From contig JAJQGZ010000198.1 in NCBI GenBank assembly GCA_021200075.1, forward strand, positions 1 through 17,330: 17,330 bases of DNA. Reading direction: 5' to 3'. Below, piece after piece: positions 14,895-17,330 of the stretch. The stretch comes from Clostridiales bacterium (GTDB lineage Bacteria; Bacillota; Clostridia; Oscillospirales; Acutalibacteraceae). The translations under genes were made by a program, and so were the position numbers. Position 1 is the stretch's first letter, and the number at the start of each line of letters is the position of its first letter. The notes under the pieces are model-generated. The model ran no database searches and was not told where the DNA came from. It saw only the letters and a program-made list of their open reading frames with translations.

Positions 14895-15801
14895 TTAAAA
14901 AATCCTCGCTGAGTTTTATAAGCGTACAAAGTGCGTTTTCGCCCTCTTTATCAAGAGGGATATGCACTGCATTTTCTCTTCTTTTGAACCAGGTAATCTG
15001 CCTTTTGGCATAATGCCTTGTTTCCTTTTTTAAATTATCCAAAGCCTCTTCAAGAGTGATTTGCGATGCAAAATACGGCACAAGCTCCTTATGCCCTATC
15101 GCCTGAGCGGAGGTTGAAGTGTTTTTGCCGAGGCATTTTTTCGCTTCATCGACAAGACCGTTTTGCACCATTATATCCACCCTTTTGTTTATCCTGTCAT
15201 AAAGCTTTTGCTTGTCGTTATATTCAAGCACAAAGTGCAGGAAGTCATATGGGCTTTTTTCTCTTCTTGAATTAATATTCATCTGCGTTTTCGTGATACC
15301 GGAGTAATAAATCTCCAATGCACGAACAACACGTTTTTTGTTATTTTTGTGTATTTCGGTGGCGGAAGACGGGTCAAGGCGAACAAGCTCGTCATAAAGC
15401 TCGTCAATATCCTTTGACATCAATTTTCTGCGGAGTTCAAAATCAATTTCCGCATTGTCAAATTTAATATTATCTGCAAGGCTGTCAATAAAAAGCCCTG
15501 TTCCGCCGACGATTATCGGTACCTTTCCTCTTGAAAGAATATCGTTTATACATTCCTTGGCAAGCCTGCACCACACTGCGACGGAAAAGCTTTCGCCTAT
15601 ATCGAGAAATTCGGCAAGATGATGGGGTACCTGCTCCCTTTCCCACTGTGTAGGCGCTGCGGTTGCAATCGGCATATCACGGTACACCTGCATCGAATCG
15701 GCACAGACAATCTCCCCGCCGAGTGCCTTTGCAAGCTCGATGCCCAAAGATGTTTTTCCGCTTGCGGTAGGCCCTGCTATAATTATAACTTTATTATCCA
15801 T
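14863..15801 (-). CDS. miaA: tRNA dimethylallyltransferase MiaA
   Basis: Transfers a dimethylallyl group to N6 of A37 in tRNAs that read codons starting with U. At 312 aa: P-loop GPTASGKT at 10-17, ADSMQVYRDM at 34-43 (catalytic Asp35), VGGTGLFIDSLADN, a helical insertion domain, and HYAKRQITWFKRR at the end. I chose the ATG at 15801, which gives the usual MDNKVIIIAGPTASG start. It lies one base past the mutL stop (TAATATG), pointing to translational coupling, since no strong Shine-Dalgarno is present. An in-frame ATG at 15834 would lie inside mutL and has no ribosome binding site. The mutL-miaA pair is common in Clostridia. Confidence 0.95.
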   Translation of the reverse strand: MDNKVIIIAGPTASGKTSLGIELAKALGGEIVCADSMQVYRDMPIATAAPTQWEREQVPHHLAEFLDIGESFSVAVWCRLAKECINDILSRGKVPIIVGGTGLFIDSLADNIKFDNAEIDFELRRKLMSKDIDELYDELVRLDPSSATEIHKNNKKRVVRALEIYYSGITKTQMNINSRREKSPYDFLHFVLEYNDKQKLYDRINKRVDIMVQNGLVDEAKKCLGKNTSTSAQAIGHKELVPYFASQITLEEALDNLKKETRHYAKRQITWFKRRENAVHIPLDKEGENALCTLIKLSEDFLNGKTANAKSE

Positions 15802-15802
15802 A

Positions 15803-16507
15803 TTAAACTCTGCCGAACTGTTTTTCAATATCATATTTTGAAATTTTTATAAATATCGGTCTGCCGTGGGGACAAAAGCGGATATTGGGCATTGACAAAA
15901 GCTTTTTTACAAAAAGCTCCCTCTCCTCTTGAGATGTATAATCCCCTGCCTTTACGGCGCCTCTGCAAGATGTGGAATGATAAATCCAATCTATTTTATC
16001 GGGTTCAATATCCGTTTTATACTCAAGGAACTTTTGCGCCGTTTCGATAATTAAGTCGAAAACATCCGAGCCACTTGCAAGCGACGGTATCGCACGGACT
16101 ATAACCGTACTTTCGCTGAACTCGTCAACCTCGAAACCGCATTTGCGGACAAGCTCGATATTTTCCGTAAAAACAGAAAATTCATCCTTTGAAAGATTGA
16201 CCGCCACCGGACTTAAAAGCATTTGAGTTTCAACCGTAGCCTGCGACTTGAACTGCTCGTAATTCATTCGTTCGTGGGCGGCGTGTTTGTCAATAAAATA
16301 AAGCTCGTTTTCAATTTCAACTATAAAATAAGTCTCAAACGCTTCACCGATAACTCTGAAATCCGGAATTTCGGTTTCTTCCTGCGGTGCTGCGGCTTGC
16401 TCCTCGGGCGGTATATCACCGTCGGGCAAAGGCTCGTCCTCGCTGTATTCTATATCAATATCGGCAGTGCGTATTTTTTTTGGAGCCTTGATTCGATTTC
16501 TTCCCAT
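15803..16507 (-). CDS. mutL: MutL, C-terminal endonuclease/dimerisation part in the downstream frame
   Basis: The C-terminal half of the mismatch repair protein, in a different frame from the N-terminal half (see the A8 run at 16474-16481). It carries the endonuclease site DKHAAHERMNYE, which fits the DQHA(x2)E(x4)E motif with Gln changed to Lys, plus SCRGAVKAGD and the metal-binding CPHGRP. It is therefore the nicking type of MutL found where MutH is absent. An ATG at 16507 opens the frame, but no good Shine-Dalgarno precedes it, so I take this as the rest of one gene rather than a separate gene. The residues upstream (IRTADIDIEYSEDEPLPDGDIPPEEQ) are a typical MutL acidic linker. All visible catalytic residues are intact, arguing against an old pseudogene. 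Confidence 0.88.
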   Translation of the reverse strand: MGRNRIKAPKKIRTADIDIEYSEDEPLPDGDIPPEEQAAAPQEETEIPDFRVIGEAFETYFIVEIENELYFIDKHAAHERMNYEQFKSQATVETQMLLSPVAVNLSKDEFSVFTENIELVRKCGFEVDEFSESTVIVRAIPSLASGSDVFDLIIETAQKFLEYKTDIEPDKIDWIYHSTSCRGAVKAGDYTSQEERELFVKKLLSMPNIRFCPHGRPIFIKISKYDIEKQFGRV

Positions 16508-17330
16508 AATTATTTGTCGGCTCTGTATCGGTATATATCTGATCGGGTGTGCTTATGCGGTTTGGCATAACGCTTCGGTTAGTCCCGAACGACTGCTGAA
16601 TGTAGGAATCTTCTTTTTTTCTGAAAAAATCAATCTTTGCGGAATATGTTTTTTCATTTTTTATATTTTCGATATTTACATCGTTTTTATCGCTGTTTTT
16701 ATTGCCTTTACTGCTGTTTTTATAAAAATTATAACTGTCGGACTTTGCGGAAAAATCAGCCTTTTTAACGCTTCTGTCGGCTTCAACTGCTGTTTTGACC
16801 GCATAGTAAATTAGATTGAACATCGGCTTTTCCTCGGCAAAGCGAACCTCGATTTTTGCCGGACGAACATTGACATCGACCCTTGACGGGTCAAACGTAA
16901 CATTAAGCACGCACATCGGGAAACGACCGACCATAATGGTATCCTTATACGCTTGCTCCAAGGCGGCAACGGCGGTTGCGGGCTTAACAAGTCTGCCGTT
17001 TATGAAAAAGAACTGCATTGCACGGCTCTTTCTCGTCGCCGTGGGCTTTGAGACGAAACCGGAAACGTTCATTCCCTCGTAGGAATAATCGACGGCGGTA
17101 AGTCCCTGTGAAATTTCCTTGCCGAAAACCGAATAGATTGCCGACATTAAATCTCCGTTGCCGGAGGTTATCAGGGTCTGCTTGCCGTCACGAATAAATC
17201 TGAAAGAAATTTCCGGATGTGAAATTGCCATTCTGTCAACCACACCGGCTACGGAATTACCCTCGGTTACATCCTTTTTGAGGAACTTCATCCTTGCCGG
17301 AGTGTTATAAAATATATCACGCACGACAAC
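16455..17330 (-). CDS. mutL: MutL, N-terminal ATPase part (5' end outside the window), stopped by a frameshift in the linker
   Basis: A GHKL ATPase that links mismatch recognition by MutS to strand incision. The window starts inside it at the conserved VVVRDIFYNTPARMKFLK, so about 130 N-terminal residues with the ATP-binding motifs lie beyond 17330. Visible: INGRLVKP, and VDVNVRPAKIEVRF, where the ATP-contacting Lys is kept but the usual HPxK reads RPAK. A Lys/Asn/Ser-rich linker follows. After an A8 run the frame goes on for only about 7 codons (NTHCRY) to a TGA, while the C-terminal domain continues in another frame. As read, a protein lacking the endonuclease domain is made. It is the first visible gene of the block and is coupled to miaA. 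Confidence 0.9.
   Translation of the reverse strand, partial: VVVRDIFYNTPARMKFLKKDVTEGNSVAGVVDRMAISHPEISFRFIRDGKQTLITSGNGDLMSAIYSVFGKEISQGLTAVDYSYEGMNVSGFVSKPTATRKSRAMQFFFINGRLVKPATAVAALEQAYKDTIMVGRFPMCVLNVTFDPSRVDVNVRPAKIEVRFAEEKPMFNLIYYAVKTAVEADRSVKKADFSAKSDSYNFYKNSSKGNKNSDKNDVNIENIKNEKTYSAKIDFFRKKEDSYIQQSFGTNRSVMPNRISTPDQIYTDTEPTNNYGKKSNQGSKKNTHCRY
16474..16481 (-). repeat. mutL: A8 homopolymer at the mutL frame break
   Basis: On the minus strand CC-A8-TACGC. The upstream frame reads TCC AAA AAA AAT ACG, and the downstream frame reads CCA AAA AAA ATA CGC. A run of 7 (or 10) As joins the two frames; 8 does not. The tract sits in the disordered linker, where length changes would be tolerated. 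Confidence 0.9.

Noticed and set aside
15802..15834. miaA start at the upstream ATG (15834)
   Set aside because: It would add 11 residues not typical of MiaA, lies inside mutL and has no ribosome binding site.
16455..16507. Programmed -1 ribosomal frameshift in mutL
   Set aside because: A8 is a slippery sequence, but a -1 shift acts like adding one base, and the frames need one base removed or two added. Slippage of polymerase or a sequence error fits better.

Overview
The window looks like a chromosomal segment of a low- to mid-GC Gram-positive anaerobe of the class Clostridia. The best guess is a gut Ruminococcaceae/Oscillospiraceae-type bacterium. This rests on gene content and order: DivIVA and SepF are present, there is a Na+-translocating decarboxylase membrane pair, and a BspA-type leucine-rich-repeat secreted protein carries a Lys-rich Fn3 domain. 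The genus is inferred. Every gene but one lies on the minus strand.

Right-hand block (17330 down to about 5767, transcribed leftwards): mutL (5' end outside the window, frame broken), miaA, an HlyD-like membrane-anchored protein, yggS/ylmE, sepF, divIVA, ileS, lspA, an rluD-type pseudouridine synthase, and a Cof-type HAD phosphatase. These genes overlap or sit a few tens of bases apart, except for about 115 bases before ileS. A strong terminator follows the HAD gene. The ylmE-sepF-divIVA-ileS-lspA-ylyB order matches the Bacillus subtilis division cluster. Here ylmG and ylmH are absent between sepF and divIVA, and an HlyD-like gene lies next to ylmE where ylmD would be. The block joins DNA repair and tRNA modification, septum placement, and isoleucyl-tRNA charging, lipoprotein processing and rRNA modification.

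Middle (5813-4115): a secreted LRR/Fn3 protein gene is split by a 16-bp tandem duplication. An unusual inverted/tandem repeat lies upstream of it. Next comes a 44-codon plus-strand gene with its own promoter, ribosome binding site and terminator.

Left block (4113-143): an oadG-like/oadB pair behind a near-consensus promoter and ahead of a strong terminator, then a PcrA/UvrD helicase gene. The first ~50 bases hold a repeat pair that could be the end of an insertion sequence just outside the window.

Most genes are housekeeping. No CRISPR, tRNA, rRNA, phage or defence system is visible. The main points of interest are two frame-disrupted genes whose breaks fall exactly on repeats (A8 in mutL, a 16-bp duplication in the LRR gene), an unusually long acidic DivIVA with a changed membrane-binding tip, and the small membrane protein. 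No gap without a gene exceeds about 220 bases.
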